Assembly: GCF_003324185.1 (NCBI RefSeq)
Contig: NZ_PXUP01000023.1
Coordinates: 1 to 36,372, forward strand
Length of the DNA stretch: 36,372 bases
Direction: 5' to 3'
Origin: Faecalibacterium prausnitzii
GTDB taxonomy: Bacteria; Bacillota; Clostridia; Oscillospirales; Ruminococcaceae
The position numbers were made by a program, and so were the translations under genes. Shown piece after piece: positions 1-10,534 of the stretch. The notes beneath the pieces were generated by a model that worked only from the letters and a program-made list of their open reading frames with translations, was not told the DNA's origin and searched no databases. Each line of letters opens with the position of its first letter. Position 1 is the first letter of the stretch.

Positions 1-78
1 GAACACAGAAGTTAAGCTTACTTGTGCCGAAGATAGTTAGCTGGAAACGGCTTGTGAAAATAGGTAGTCGCCGACTTA
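1..78 (+). rRNA. rrf: 5S ribosomal RNA, 3' part
   Basis: The window opens inside a 5S rRNA gene. The first bases, GAACACAGAAGTTAAGC, match the conserved loop B/helix III region of bacterial 5S rRNA. The segment continues through a typical GCCGA...GGTAGTCGCC helix IV/V and 3' region. The 5' part, about 40 bases, lies outside the window. A Rho-independent terminator follows within a few bases, as expected at the end of an rRNA operon. The exact 3' end is uncertain by a few bases. Confidence 0.85.
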
Positions 79-81
79 GAG

Positions 82-113
82 AAACGCTTCAGGAATTTCC
101 TGAAGCGTTTTTT
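82..113 (+). terminator. Rho-independent terminator of the rRNA operon
   Basis: A perfect 13-bp stem (82-94 with 98-110) closes a 3-base loop and runs into a T tract ending at 113. It sits directly after the 5S rRNA 3' end. Confidence 0.9.
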
Positions 114-197
114 AGTGTGTGAAAGATGAAATTCCTACAAATAGAGCAAGATATAACTGAAAGTTCATATTTTGTTAAAATATTCCGTGGAAATTAG

Positions 198-226
198 TTG
201 CGGCTAAGTGACGCTTATGTTACAAT
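198..226 (+). promoter_or_regulatory. Probable promoter of the glycosyltransferase gene
   Basis: A TACAAT -10 box (221-226) is preceded by a TG extension (218-219). It lies 17 bp downstream of TTGCGG (198-203). The -10 is good and the -35 only partial. The site lies inside the open frame that extends upstream of the gene, which supports the later start at 297. Confidence 0.45.
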
Positions 227-296
227 AATAATATATCAATGTGGTGGAAATGGGATCGGTCGGGGATATATTACAGAACGGAAGGAAGTAGTTGTG

Positions 297-1457
297 GTGA
301 AGGTGGCGATGATCGGGCATAAGGATTTTCCGAGTCGCTCGGGCGGTGTGGAGGTCATGGTTGGCGGGCTGGCCAGAAGTCTGGTGGAACGAGGCTATGA
401 CGTTACTGTGTATAACCGCGGCTTGGAAAAGCACCATAATGTGTACGATGTGGACGGCGTTCACGCGCGGCGGGTGTTTACGCTGCAAAAGCCTGCACTG
501 AATGCCACGATCTACTCTTTTCTGGCAACTTTTGATGCGCTGTTCCGGGGCTATGATGTGCTCCATTACCACGCCATCGGACCCAGCGTACCGCTGCTGA
601 TTGCTAAGATATTCGGCAAGCGCACCGTATGTACGGTGCACGGACTGAACTGGAAGGTAGACAAATGGCGCGGCTTTGCTAGCCGTTATATGAAGCTGGG
701 AGAGCGGATCGCCGCAAAATATGCGGATGATCTGGTGGTGCTTTCGGAGACGGAGTGGAACTATTTTTTGCAGAAATACAACCGTGCATCCATACTGATC
801 CCCAATGCCATCCGCTTTTACGAAAAGCGCGCGTGCAGCCTGATCCGGGAAAAATACGGGCTGGCGAGGGGAGAGTACATCCTGTATGTGGGGCGCATCT
901 CGCCGGAAAAGGGCACGCTGGATCTGGTGGAGGGCTACCGCAAGGCCAAGACAGGGAAAAAGCTTGTACTGGTCGGCCCGCTGGACGACAGCGAATATTG
1001 TAGAACGGTACAGCAGCAGGCGCAGAATGACCCCAATATCATCATGACAGATTATTTGGTGGGCGACCTGCTGAAGGAGCTTTACAGCAATTGCGGGCTG
1101 TTCGTTTTGCCCAGCCACACCGAGGGGCTTTCCCTGTCGTTGCTGGAGGCACTGTCCATCGGAGCACGGTGTCTGGTGAGCGATATCCCCGAGAATACGG
1201 TCGTGACCGACATTTACGGCGCGGCCTTCAAACCGGAGGATACGGATGATCTTGCCCGGGCGCTGGAACGAGAATGCGCACAGGAGTACCCGGACGCAAT
1301 GCGGCAGCAGCAGATCGAGTACATCCATACAAATTTTGAGCACGACGTGATGCTGGACCGTTACGAGGAGGTCTATCATCATGTGGTGGGCGACCCGCTG
1401 AAGGCGATGCCCTCCACGCTGAAAAAGAGAAGAGTGCCGGCAGGCGCAAAAGCATAA
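297..1457 (+). CDS. GT4-family glycosyltransferase, Cps2T/rhamnosyltransferase-like
   Basis: This is a 386-residue retaining GT-B glycosyltransferase, probably adding a sugar during cell-surface polysaccharide synthesis at the cytoplasmic face. The N-terminus (KVAMIGHKDFPSRSGGVE) is the glycine-rich acceptor-side motif of the Cps2T-like group. The C-terminal half has the group 1 features: VGRISPEKG near residue 200, and PSHTEGLSLSLLEALS, whose E-x7-E pair binds the nucleotide sugar. The open frame extends back to 198. I chose GTG 297 because AAGGAAG (282-288) lies 8 bases before it, the homologous N-terminus begins there, and a promoter occupies the upstream extension. It stands alone between an rRNA operon and a terminator, with no other polysaccharide genes in the window, so donor and acceptor cannot be named. 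Confidence 0.85.
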   Translation: MKVAMIGHKDFPSRSGGVEVMVGGLARSLVERGYDVTVYNRGLEKHHNVYDVDGVHARRVFTLQKPALNATIYSFLATFDALFRGYDVLHYHAIGPSVPLLIAKIFGKRTVCTVHGLNWKVDKWRGFASRYMKLGERIAAKYADDLVVLSETEWNYFLQKYNRASILIPNAIRFYEKRACSLIREKYGLARGEYILYVGRISPEKGTLDLVEGYRKAKTGKKLVLVGPLDDSEYCRTVQQQAQNDPNIIMTDYLVGDLLKELYSNCGLFVLPSHTEGLSLSLLEALSIGARCLVSDIPENTVVTDIYGAAFKPEDTDDLARALERECAQEYPDAMRQQQIEYIHTNFEHDVMLDRYEEVYHHVVGDPLKAMPSTLKKRRVPAGAKA

Positions 1458-1463
1458 GCAAAG

Positions 1464-1504
1464 AACGCCCCGGAAACGTTTGACAGCGTTTCCGGGGCGT
1501 TTTT
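1464..1504. terminator. Bidirectional terminator between the glycosyltransferase and cls
   Basis: A perfect 15-bp stem (1464-1478 with 1487-1501) encloses an 8-base loop and is followed by TTTT on the + strand. It lies between two convergent genes. The minus-strand tail is poorer in T, so its use by the cls transcript is less certain. Confidence 0.85.
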
Positions 1505-1507
1505 CGT

Positions 1508-3124
1508 TTAGATCAGCGGGGCGATGAACTTGAGCACTATGCCCACCAGATGCAGCAGCTTTTTGCCCTGCCAGACGCTCTGACGGGTGGGCTCCACTGT
1601 GCGGCACTGTGCCAGCGTATCCTGAAAATCGGCCTCAATGCGAGGCAGGCAGTCCACGCCGCGCATCCAGACCGCGTTTTCAAAGTGGTGGTACAGGCTG
1701 CGGTAATCCAGATTGATGGTGCCCACGACCGCCTCCTGCCCGTCCATGATCATCACCTTGGCATGGGTGAAGCCGGGGGTCCACTCGCTGATCTTCACAC
1801 CGGAGGACAGCAGCGGCAGGTAATGCGTTTTAGCCAGCGCATAAGCAAACCACTTGTCCGGCTTTCCGGGTAGGATCAGGTGCACATCCACGCCGCGCTC
1901 GGCGGCAAAGCGCAGGGCGGTCTCCAACTCGCCGTCCAGAATGAGGTAGGGCGTGATGATATGTACGCTGTGCCGGGCGCGGTTGAGCAGGTCGATGTAC
2001 ACCATCTCGCCTACACGCTCGCCGTCCAGCGGGCAGTCCCCGTAGGGGATGACAAAGCCCTTTGCCTGCGTTTCCGGGAGGGGGCGGGTGAGGAACTGCG
2101 CAAACTCCGGCTCCCGCTGGATGCCCCACATCTGCAAAAACAGGGCGGTCATGGTGCGCACGCCCTCGCCCTCCAGCATGACGGCAGCGTCCTTCCAGCG
2201 GCCGTATTTTTCAACGTGGTTGATGTACTCATCGGCCAGATTCACGCCGCCGGTAAAGCCCACGCGGCCATCTACGACCAGAATCTTGCGGTGGTCGCGG
2301 TAGTTGTAGTGGGTGGAAACAAAGGGCGTGACCGGCGCAAACACCTTGCAGCGGATACCCAGCGCTTCCAGCCGTCTGGGGTAGTCCCGGGGCAGGGTGG
2401 AGAACTCGCAGGTGCCGTCATACATTACCCGCACATCCACGCCCTGCGCGGCCTTGCGAGCTAAGATCTCCAGAATGCGCCCCCACATCAGCCCTTCGTC
2501 GATGATGAAGTATTCCAGAAAAATGTACTGGGTGGCGCTTTCCAGCTGGGGCAGCAGCGCGGCAAACTTGGCCTCTCCGCTGGGGAAATAGGTCACCTGC
2601 GTGTTTTCGTACACCGGGAAGCCGCCGCCCCGTCCGCGCAGATACTGCGCCAGAGAGGCCGCGCCGGGGCAGTCCGCGTCCAGCGCCGTGCTCGCCTTTT
2701 GGTCCTGCGCCAGCTGGCCGCGGGTCTGTCCCTCCAGCTCCAGCAGGCGCTTTTTGAGCATCCGGTGACCGACATCCTCCTTGGTGTAGCAGAACAGCAG
2801 CACGCCCAGCACCGGGGCAAGCGCCGTGACCACCAGCCACGGGATGCGCACGCTGTTGTTCATGTCCTGATTGAGCAGGTAGACCATCATGGCCGCCGTG
2901 ACCAGCAAGGTGCCGCCCAAGTAGTGGGGCAGCAGGTTACTGAACCAGCGCATCAGGCTGAAGAGCGCCCCGAATTGCAACACCAGCAGTACCAGCACCA
3001 GCCCAAAGCGGCTGAAGATGGCATGGATGAGCCCTTTCTGGCCTTTACGGAGCAGACGGATGCCGCCGTCCTCAAATACCCGGACCTTGCTTCTCATGGT
3101 GTGCTGCAATGTTTCTTTTGACAT
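1508..3124 (-). CDS. cls: Cardiolipin synthase (phospholipase D family)
   Basis: This 538-residue membrane enzyme condenses two phosphatidylglycerol molecules to cardiolipin. Residues about 30-110 hold hydrophobic segments, including a PLDc_N-type region (LVVTALAPVLGVLLFCY). Two HKD motifs follow: H278-x-K280-x4-D285 in DHRKILVVDG, and H454-x-K456-x4-D461 in FTHAKVMIMDG. Both active-site halves of a phospholipase D fold are therefore present. The length fits bacterial Cls (about 480-540 residues). The frame is open further upstream. ATG 3124 is chosen because AGGA lies 8 bases before it and the upstream extension is proline-rich and unlike the family. It is a single gene, divergent from uridine kinase. 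Confidence 0.93.
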   Translation of the reverse strand: MSKETLQHTMRSKVRVFEDGGIRLLRKGQKGLIHAIFSRFGLVLVLLVLQFGALFSLMRWFSNLLPHYLGGTLLVTAAMMVYLLNQDMNNSVRIPWLVVTALAPVLGVLLFCYTKEDVGHRMLKKRLLELEGQTRGQLAQDQKASTALDADCPGAASLAQYLRGRGGGFPVYENTQVTYFPSGEAKFAALLPQLESATQYIFLEYFIIDEGLMWGRILEILARKAAQGVDVRVMYDGTCEFSTLPRDYPRRLEALGIRCKVFAPVTPFVSTHYNYRDHRKILVVDGRVGFTGGVNLADEYINHVEKYGRWKDAAVMLEGEGVRTMTALFLQMWGIQREPEFAQFLTRPLPETQAKGFVIPYGDCPLDGERVGEMVYIDLLNRARHSVHIITPYLILDGELETALRFAAERGVDVHLILPGKPDKWFAYALAKTHYLPLLSSGVKISEWTPGFTHAKVMIMDGQEAVVGTINLDYRSLYHHFENAVWMRGVDCLPRIEADFQDTLAQCRTVEPTRQSVWQGKKLLHLVGIVLKFIAPLI

Positions 3125-3329
3125 TTTGACCGTCCTTTTTTTGGAATGTGTCGGAGGATAGCCTGCAAACCCTGTCCAAACGACACATTTTGTGCTATGA
3201 TAAAAGGGAAGAACTGCTGCCGGGCGGCAACAGCCCCGGGGCAGCAGAATATATACAAACCTATTATAATCCATTCCGGCCGGTTTTTCCACAGAAACCG
3301 GCAGATTTTGTGCAGAAGGAGTTTGCATT

Positions 3330-3959
3330 ATGAACAACCTGATCATTGGCATCGCGGGCGGCTCGGGCAGCGGCAAGACCACCCTTGCACTGCGGCTGAA
3401 GGAGCGCTTTGGGGAGGACGAGGTGCGGCTGATCTCCCACGACAGCTACTACAAGCGTCACGACGAGCTGCCCTTTGAAGAGCGCTGCAAGCTGAACTAC
3501 GACCACCCGGACGCCTTCGACAACGCATTGCTCATCTACCACTTGCAGGAGTTGAAGGCAGGCCGCGCCATCGACTGCCCGGTGTACGATTACTCCAACC
3601 ATAACCGCAGCAACGAGGTACAGCACATCGAGCCCGCCCCGGTGCTGATCGTGGAGGGCATTCTGCCCTTTGTAGAGCCGGAACTGTGCGCCCTGTTCGA
3701 CTACAAGATCTTCGTGGACACGGACGCGGACGAGCGCATCCTGCGGCGCATTCTGCGGGACGTAAAGGAGCGCGGGCGCAGCTTGGACAGCGTGATAGAC
3801 CAGTACCTTACCACGGTCAAGCCGATGCACGAAGCCTTTGTAGAGCCCAGCAAGCGCAACGCGGACATCATTGTGCCCAACGGCGGTGAGAACAGCACCG
3901 CTGTGGAGATGCTTGCGCACCACATCCGCACCCTGATCGAGAAAGCGAACCGGGGGTAA
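3330..3959 (+). CDS. udk: Uridine kinase
   Basis: This 209-residue cytoplasmic kinase phosphorylates uridine and cytidine with ATP or GTP in pyrimidine salvage. The P-loop GGSGSGKTT is at residues 10-18. It is followed by the family signature HDSYYKRHDELPFEER and the nucleoside-site segment NYDHPDAFD. LIVEGIL is the Walker-B-like strand, and the RRILRDVKERGR lid arginines are present. Length and domain order are normal for Udk. The start has AGAAGGAG about 9 bases upstream. It is monocistronic, with a strong terminator directly after it. Confidence 0.95.
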   Translation: MNNLIIGIAGGSGSGKTTLALRLKERFGEDEVRLISHDSYYKRHDELPFEERCKLNYDHPDAFDNALLIYHLQELKAGRAIDCPVYDYSNHNRSNEVQHIEPAPVLIVEGILPFVEPELCALFDYKIFVDTDADERILRRILRDVKERGRSLDSVIDQYLTTVKPMHEAFVEPSKRNADIIVPNGGENSTAVEMLAHHIRTLIEKANRG

Positions 3960-3973
3960 GATAAATTTAAAAA

Positions 3974-4009
3974 GGCACCCACAGCCATCCGGCTGCGGGT
4001 GCCTTTTTT
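3974..4009. terminator. Bidirectional terminator between udk and the ATP synthase operon
   Basis: The stem GGCACCCACAGCC/GGCTGCGGGTGCC (3974-3986 with 3991-4003) has one mismatch and a 4-base loop. T tracts follow it on both strands, so it can end both udk and the convergent atp transcript. Confidence 0.9.
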
Positions 4010-4018
4010 CATACAGGT

Positions 4019-4417
4019 TTAACGGACAGAGGTGCGCACCAGCGCGCGCTTGAGGCGCGCCTGTGCCAGCTCGTACTCACGGTCGTTCAGGTTCTTGCGG
4101 GCAAGGATCTCCTCGGCGCGCTTCTTGGAAGCCTCCGCACGCGCCTGATCGATGTCCTCGGCCCATTCCCAAGTGGTAGCCACCAGACGCACGTCCCCGT
4201 CCAGCACGCTGAGCAGGCCGCCCATGCAGGCTGCACGGCGGCGCTGACCGTCGGCATCCACAATGTGCGCCTCGCCCATGCCCAGTGCCGTGCAGTAATC
4301 GCCGTGCTTTGCCAGAATGGCGATATCGCCGTCAATGGCGCGGCAGACGATGCGCTCGGCCTGACCTTCAAAGGCGCAGCCGTCCGGCGTGACCACCGTC
4401 AGATGAAAGGTCGTCAT
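4019..4417 (-). CDS. atpC: ATP synthase F1 subunit epsilon
   Basis: This 132-residue epsilon subunit belongs to the central stalk of the F1 sector. It couples rotor to catalytic head and restrains ATP hydrolysis. The N-terminal beta-sandwich begins FHLTVVTPDGCAFEG, the usual opening of the family, and includes AILAKHGDY. The C-terminal 45 residues are the charged two-helix domain (AEASKKRAEEILARKN). It is the last gene of the operon, 3 bases after atpD. Its ribosome site, AAGGGG, lies inside the end of atpD, so the two are probably translationally coupled. Confidence 0.96.
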   Translation of the reverse strand: MTTFHLTVVTPDGCAFEGQAERIVCRAIDGDIAILAKHGDYCTALGMGEAHIVDADGQRRRAACMGGLLSVLDGDVRLVATTWEWAEDIDQARAEASKKRAEEILARKNLNDREYELAQARLKRALVRTSVR

Positions 4418-4420
4418 GGC

Positions 4421-5818
<1,398 letters not shown>

Positions 5819-5851
5819 CTACAACTCCTTCTTGATAGGTTTTTCCGCTCA

Positions 5852-5896
5852 AGCTCCCCCTTCGGGGGAGCTGCCGCCGTCAGGCGGCTGAGAGGG
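5852..5896. repeat. Double-hairpin palindromic element between atpG and atpD
   Basis: Two adjacent perfect palindromes fill the atpG-atpD gap. AGCTCCCCC (5852-5860) pairs with 5864-5872, and GCCGCC (5873-5878) pairs with 5883-5888. The tail is TGAGAGGG. No T tract follows on the minus strand, so it is not a standard terminator. It resembles the dispersed short palindromic repeats common in Firmicutes gut genomes. It could act as an RNA stability or processing element that sets the beta:gamma ratio. Confidence 0.7.
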
Positions 5897-5898
5897 TT

Positions 5899-6747
5899 TT
5901 AGTTCTCCGCACCGGCCACGATCTCGGTGATCTCCTGCGTGATAGCAGCCTGACGGGCACGGTTATAATACAGGTTGAGATGGTCGATCATCTCACCGGC
6001 GTTCTTGGTGGCAGCGTCCATGGCGGTGCGGCGGGCGGCCAGCTCGCTGGCTACGCTCTCGCACACGGCACCGTAGACGACACCGGCCACATACTCCGGG
6101 ATGATCGCGCTGAATACTTCCTCGCTGCTGGGCTTGTACAAGATCTGACTGCGGCGCGCCTCGGCTTTCTGCTGCTCGGTGGGCTCCATGGCCAGCGGCA
6201 GCACCTCGATGGAAACTGCCGTCTGGGTCATCATGGAATCGAACCGGGTGTAGCAGAGCTTTACAGCGTCAAACTCGCCCTTGCGGTACCCTTCGGTGAT
6301 CTGGCGCGCCAGCTGGAAGCACTGTCCCACCGAAATATCGGCGGCCAGCAGCACTTCCTGCGTGAACAGTTCGGCTTCGTGGTGGGCAAAATATTCTGCC
6401 GAGCGCTTGCCGATGGGCAGCACCTCCACGTTGCCGCTTTCCTGTGCGGCCAGCTTGAGCACATTGGCGTTGTAACCGCCGGCAAGGCCGCGGTCACCGG
6501 CAATGACCACCAGCAGCGTGCGCTTGATCTCGCTGCGGCGCAGGTAGGGGTTGCGGGCCCGGGGGTCCGCTGCCGCGATCTCGGTCAGGGTCTTGTACAG
6601 CGTTTCAAAATAGGGTCGGCTGTGTTCGACCCGCTCCTTGGCACGGCGCATTTTGGAGGAAGCCACCAGCTCCATGGCCTTGGTGATCTGCATGGTGCTC
6701 TCTACGCTTTTGATGCGCAGCTTGATGTCCTTCATGGAACCAGCCAT
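5899..6747 (-). CDS. atpG: ATP synthase F1 subunit gamma
   Basis: This 282-residue central shaft of F1 rotates inside the alpha3-beta3 ring. The N-terminal helix DIKLRIKSVESTMQITKAME and the C-terminal helix (NAGEMIDHLNLYYNRARQAAITQEITEIV) form the antiparallel coiled coil typical of the family. The Rossmann-like middle domain includes VIAGDRGLAGGYN. Length is normal (about 285). AAGGAGG lies 8-9 bases before ATG 6747. The start at MAGSMKDIK could also be used four codons later, but the first ATG has the better spacing. Confidence 0.97.
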   Translation of the reverse strand: MAGSMKDIKLRIKSVESTMQITKAMELVASSKMRRAKERVEHSRPYFETLYKTLTEIAAADPRARNPYLRRSEIKRTLLVVIAGDRGLAGGYNANVLKLAAQESGNVEVLPIGKRSAEYFAHHEAELFTQEVLLAADISVGQCFQLARQITEGYRKGEFDAVKLCYTRFDSMMTQTAVSIEVLPLAMEPTEQQKAEARRSQILYKPSSEEVFSAIIPEYVAGVVYGAVCESVASELAARRTAMDAATKNAGEMIDHLNLYYNRARQAAITQEITEIVAGAEN

Positions 6748-6766
6748 GCGTTACGCCTCCTTCCCT

Positions 6767-8287
6767 TTAATGCGCCTTGACAAAGCTTTCGGTATACCGG
6801 GTCAGCACGGCTTTGAGCTGCTCCTCGGTGTCCTTATCCAGATTGCCGGTGGTGCGGATGGTGTCCATCACGGCAGCCCCGGCGGCATCGTTGTCCAGAT
6901 ACTCGTACAGGCTCTTCTCGTACTCGGCCACATCCGGCACTTTGACGTTGACAAGGTAGTCATGGATGGTGGCGTACAGGATGGCGACCTGCTTTTCCAC
7001 AGGCACGGGTGCGGAGCGGTTCTGCTTGAGCACCTCCACGATGCGCTCGCCCTGTGCCAGACGCGCCTTGGTGTCGGCGTCCAGATCAGAGCCGAACTGT
7101 GCAAAGGATTGCAGCTCGCGGTACTGGGAGTAGATCAGCTTTAGGGTGCCGGCCACCTTCTTCATGGCCTTGATCTGAGCGTTGCCGCCGACACGGGACA
7201 CCGAGATACCGGGGTTGACTGCCGGCATAACGCCGGAGTGGAACAGCTCGGTCTCCAGGAAGATCTGACCATCGGTGATGGAGATGACGTTGGTGGGGAT
7301 GTAGGCGGAAACGTCGCCCGCCTGCGTCTCGATGATGGGCAGAGCCGTCAGGCTGCCGCCGCCCAGCTCGTTGGAAAGCTTGGCAGCGCGCTCCAGCAGA
7401 CGGGAGTGCAGATAGAAAACGTCGCCGGGGTAAGCCTCGCGTCCCGGAGGACGGCGAATCAGCAGCGACAGGGCACGGTAAGCCACAGCGTGCTTAGAAA
7501 GGTCATCATAGATGATGAGGACGTGCTTGCCCTGCTGCATGAAGTATTCGCCCATGGCGCAGCCGGAGTAAGGGGCGATATACTGCAGGGGAGACAGCTC
7601 GGATGCGGTAGCGGACACCACGATGGTGTAGCCCATGGCACCGGCTTCGGTCAGGCTCTGCACAAGGTTTGCCACGGTAGAGCGCTTCTGACCGATGGCA
7701 ACGTAAATGCAGATGACGTCCTTGCCCTTCTGGTTGATGATGGTATCGGAGGCAATGGTGGTCTTGCCGGTCTGGCGGTCACCAATGATCAGCTCGCGCT
7801 GACCGCGTCCGATGGGGATCATGGAGTCGATGGCCTTGATACCGGTCTGCAGCGGCTCCTTGACGGGCTGGCGCTCGATGATGCCGGGAGCGCGGCTCTC
7901 AATGGCGCGGTACTCGGTGGTCTCAATGGGGCCTGCGCCGTCGATGGGCTGACCCAGTGCGTTGACCACGCGGCCGATCATGGCATCGCCCACCGGCACG
8001 GAAACCACCTTGCCGGTGCGCTTGACGATGCTGCCTTCTTTGATGCCGACATCCGAGCCCAGCAGCACGATGGAAACGGTATTTTCCTCAAGGTTCTGGG
8101 CCATACCGTATTCACCGTTGTCAAACTGGAGCAGCTCGCCTGCCATGCACTTTTCCAGACCGCTGGCCCGGGCGATGCCATCGCCCACCATAATGACCGT
8201 GCCGGTCTCGCTCTGCTCGATGGCATTTTCGTAATGCTTGATCTGCGCACGGATGATCTTGGAGATCTCTTCAGGTTTCAGTTGCAT
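6767..8287 (-). CDS. atpA: ATP synthase F1 subunit alpha
   Basis: This 506-residue non-catalytic nucleotide-binding subunit forms the head hexamer with beta. Its N-terminus ([20 protein letters not shown]) is the standard alpha start and contacts delta. The P-loop GDRQTGKT is at 169-176. [22 protein letters not shown] marks the family's C-terminal part. The frame remains open to about 8362, but ATG 8287 matches the family N-terminus and has GGTGA 8 bases upstream. The 90-base gap to atpH contains a small hairpin (CTGCCC...GGGCAG, about 8346-8370) and no further gene. Confidence 0.97.
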   Translation of the reverse strand: MQLKPEEISKIIRAQIKHYENAIEQSETGTVIMVGDGIARASGLEKCMAGELLQFDNGEYGMAQNLEENTVSIVLLGSDVGIKEGSIVKRTGKVVSVPVGDAMIGRVVNALGQPIDGAGPIETTEYRAIESRAPGIIERQPVKEPLQTGIKAIDSMIPIGRGQRELIIGDRQTGKTTIASDTIINQKGKDVICIYVAIGQKRSTVANLVQSLTEAGAMGYTIVVSATASELSPLQYIAPYSGCAMGEYFMQQGKHVLIIYDDLSKHAVAYRALSLLIRRPPGREAYPGDVFYLHSRLLERAAKLSNELGGGSLTALPIIETQAGDVSAYIPTNVISITDGQIFLETELFHSGVMPAVNPGISVSRVGGNAQIKAMKKVAGTLKLIYSQYRELQSFAQFGSDLDADTKARLAQGERIVEVLKQNRSAPVPVEKQVAILYATIHDYLVNVKVPDVAEYEKSLYEYLDNDAAGAAVMDTIRTTGNLDKDTEEQLKAVLTRYTESFVKAH

Positions 8288-8377
8288 CTTTGTTTGTTCA
8301 CCACTCAATTCATAATAGTCATTTCGGGTGGAAATTCGTTCTGTGCTCTGCCCCGTTTGCAAAGGGCAGGGAAAAAG

Positions 8378-8917
8378 TTACAAAGTGACCGCCGCAATAT
8401 CCCGGCGCAGGGAGGCAAGACGGTTCTGGACGGTGCCGTCCAGCTCGGTGCCCTCGAGATCCAGCCGGATACCGCCCAGCACCTTGGCATCCACCTTGGT
8501 TTTAAGGTCGATGGTCTTGCCGGTCAGGCTTTCCAGCTTGGCGTGCAGCGCCGTGCGCTGCGGCTCTGTCAGCGGAATGGCCGAGATGGCCGTAGCTTCC
8601 AGAATGCCGTGCGCCTGATTGTAGCGGATGCGGTAAGCCCGTGCGCAGCCGGACAGCTCCCGCAGGGTGCCCTTCTCGCACAGGATCTTTAAAAAGTTCA
8701 GCACATAGAGGTGGACCTGCCCGCGCAGGGCTTCGTCCAGCAGGCCGCAGCGCTCCTTTTTGGGGATGCTGGGGGTGCTGAGCAGCCGCAGGTAGTCCGG
8801 GTTTTGCTTCAGAAGCTGTTGCACCTCGTCAAGCTCGCCCAGAATGCGGGTCTCCAGCCCTTCCTCTGCCGCCAGATCGTACAGACTGCCGCCGTACATC
8901 TTTGCAGTTTCGGTCAT
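8378..8917 (-). CDS. atpH: ATP synthase F1 subunit delta
   Basis: This 179-residue peripheral-stalk subunit joins the top of F1 to subunit b. The all-helical N-terminal domain (ETAKMYGGSLYDLAAEEG) and the C-terminal signature region (KVDAKVLGGIRLDLEGTELDGTVQNRLASLRRDI) are both recognisable. Its ATG overlaps the atpF stop by 4 bases, giving translational coupling. Length is normal. Confidence 0.95.
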   Translation of the reverse strand: MTETAKMYGGSLYDLAAEEGLETRILGELDEVQQLLKQNPDYLRLLSTPSIPKKERCGLLDEALRGQVHLYVLNFLKILCEKGTLRELSGCARAYRIRYNQAHGILEATAISAIPLTEPQRTALHAKLESLTGKTIDLKTKVDAKVLGGIRLDLEGTELDGTVQNRLASLRRDIAAVTL

Positions 8918-9420
8918 GATGCTTCACCCACGTTTTTGATAAATTCGTCGATCAGGTCCTTGTGGTCCTTCTCGCTGATCTCGCGCTCCACCACCTTGGA
9001 TGCGATCTCCATGGCAATGCCGCCGATCTCGTCCTTGACCTCGTTCACGGCCTTCTTGCGCTCCTGCGCAATGTCAGCCTCGGCCTTCTGCTTCAACGCA
9101 GCGGCCTGCGCGCGGGCCTCGCCCACGATCTCTTCCGAGCGGGCGGTGGCGGTCTTTTGCGCCGTAGCTACGATCTGGTTGGCCTCGGTGCGGGCGTTCT
9201 GCAGGTTCTGCTCGTACTCCGCCTTCATGGCCTCGGCCTCGGTGCGCAGCTTCTGCGCATCTGCGATCTCGCTGTCGGCCTTGGCCTTGCGGTCGGCAAT
9301 CACCTGTTTGATCGGCTTCAGCAGGAACTTTTTGAAGATGACCAGCTGGATCATCAGGTTGCAGATCTGGGCCAGAAAGGTCCAGCCATCCAGCGTGATC
9401 AACGCCTGATACAGTTCCAT
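8914..9420 (-). CDS. atpF: ATP synthase Fo subunit b
   Basis: This 168-residue peripheral-stalk subunit has one N-terminal membrane helix (about residues 14-32, FLAQICNLMIQLVIFKKFLL). A long charged, alanine-rich coiled-coil arm follows and reaches up F1. AAGGAG lies before ATG 9420, and the end overlaps atpH by 4 bases. Only one b gene is present, so the stalk is presumably a homodimer. Confidence 0.95.
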   Translation of the reverse strand: MELYQALITLDGWTFLAQICNLMIQLVIFKKFLLKPIKQVIADRKAKADSEIADAQKLRTEAEAMKAEYEQNLQNARTEANQIVATAQKTATARSEEIVGEARAQAAALKQKAEADIAQERKKAVNEVKDEIGGIAMEIASKVVEREISEKDHKDLIDEFIKNVGEAS

Positions 9421-9457
9421 AAGCGTCTCCTTTCGTTATTTTTTCGGATCGGGAGGC

Positions 9458-9790
<333 letters not shown>

Positions 9791-10534
9791 TTAGTCCTCA
9801 CCGGCAGCACGTTTGATGAAGATTGTGGTCAGGGTACAGAAGATGAACGCCTGAATGCAGCCGCCGAACCAGTCGAAATACAAACCGGTAAAGGCCGGGA
9901 TGCCGATCTGGAACAGCTGGATCTGACTCAGGAAGCCCGGCAGCCAGCCAAAGATGACGTGGCTCAGGCTTGCCAGTGCCCAGTACAGCAGTGTGGAGAT
10001 GACCGTACCGGACAGGATGTTGCCGAAGTGACGGAACGCCATGCTGACAGGGGTAGAGATCTCCGACAGCACATTGATGGGTGCCATGATAAAGATCGGA
10101 TCGAGCAGACCCTTGAGGTAGGCCAGAATGCCGTTCGTTTTGATCTTGTAGTACATGATCAGAACAAACACCACGATGGCCCACGCTGCCTCGGTGTTCA
10201 GGTCGGCCGTGGGGCTCCACAGGCCGACAACGCTGATCAGGTTGCACCCGATGCTCAGTGCAAAAATAGCACCGACCAGGGGGATATACTGATCGAAGTG
10301 GAAGCCCATGTTGTCGTGCACGAACTGCTCCAGCCGCGTTACGATGAACTCGGCTGCGGCCTGTCGTTTGGACACATTTTCCAGCTTGAGGTCGTGCCCC
10401 AGCCAGATGGCAAAACCCGAGAGCAGCGCCATAACGATCCAAGTGCTTACCAAGGTCTGGGTAATTTTAAAATCACCCAGCAGGGGGATATTGGTGTGGA
10501 TGGTATACAGGATCTTTGCGCCGTTCAGTTCCAT
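9791..10534 (-). CDS. atpB: ATP synthase Fo subunit a
   Basis: This 247-residue membrane stator subunit forms the ion half-channels against the c-ring. The essential arginine is R168 in SMAFRHFGNILSG, and the last-helix motif QAFIFCTLTTIFI is present. About five or six hydrophobic segments span the protein. Length fits bacterial a-subunits. It lies directly after the atpI stop and before atpE, the usual order. Confidence 0.96.
   Translation of the reverse strand: MELNGAKILYTIHTNIPLLGDFKITQTLVSTWIVMALLSGFAIWLGHDLKLENVSKRQAAAEFIVTRLEQFVHDNMGFHFDQYIPLVGAIFALSIGCNLISVVGLWSPTADLNTEAAWAIVVFVLIMYYKIKTNGILAYLKGLLDPIFIMAPINVLSEISTPVSMAFRHFGNILSGTVISTLLYWALASLSHVIFGWLPGFLSQIQLFQIGIPAFTGLYFDWFGGCIQAFIFCTLTTIFIKRAAGED

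Noticed and set aside
204-1607. Long open frame on the minus strand opposite the glycosyltransferase
   Set aside because: It has no ribosome site or family features. It mirrors the coding strand and is explained by high GC content and codon bias.
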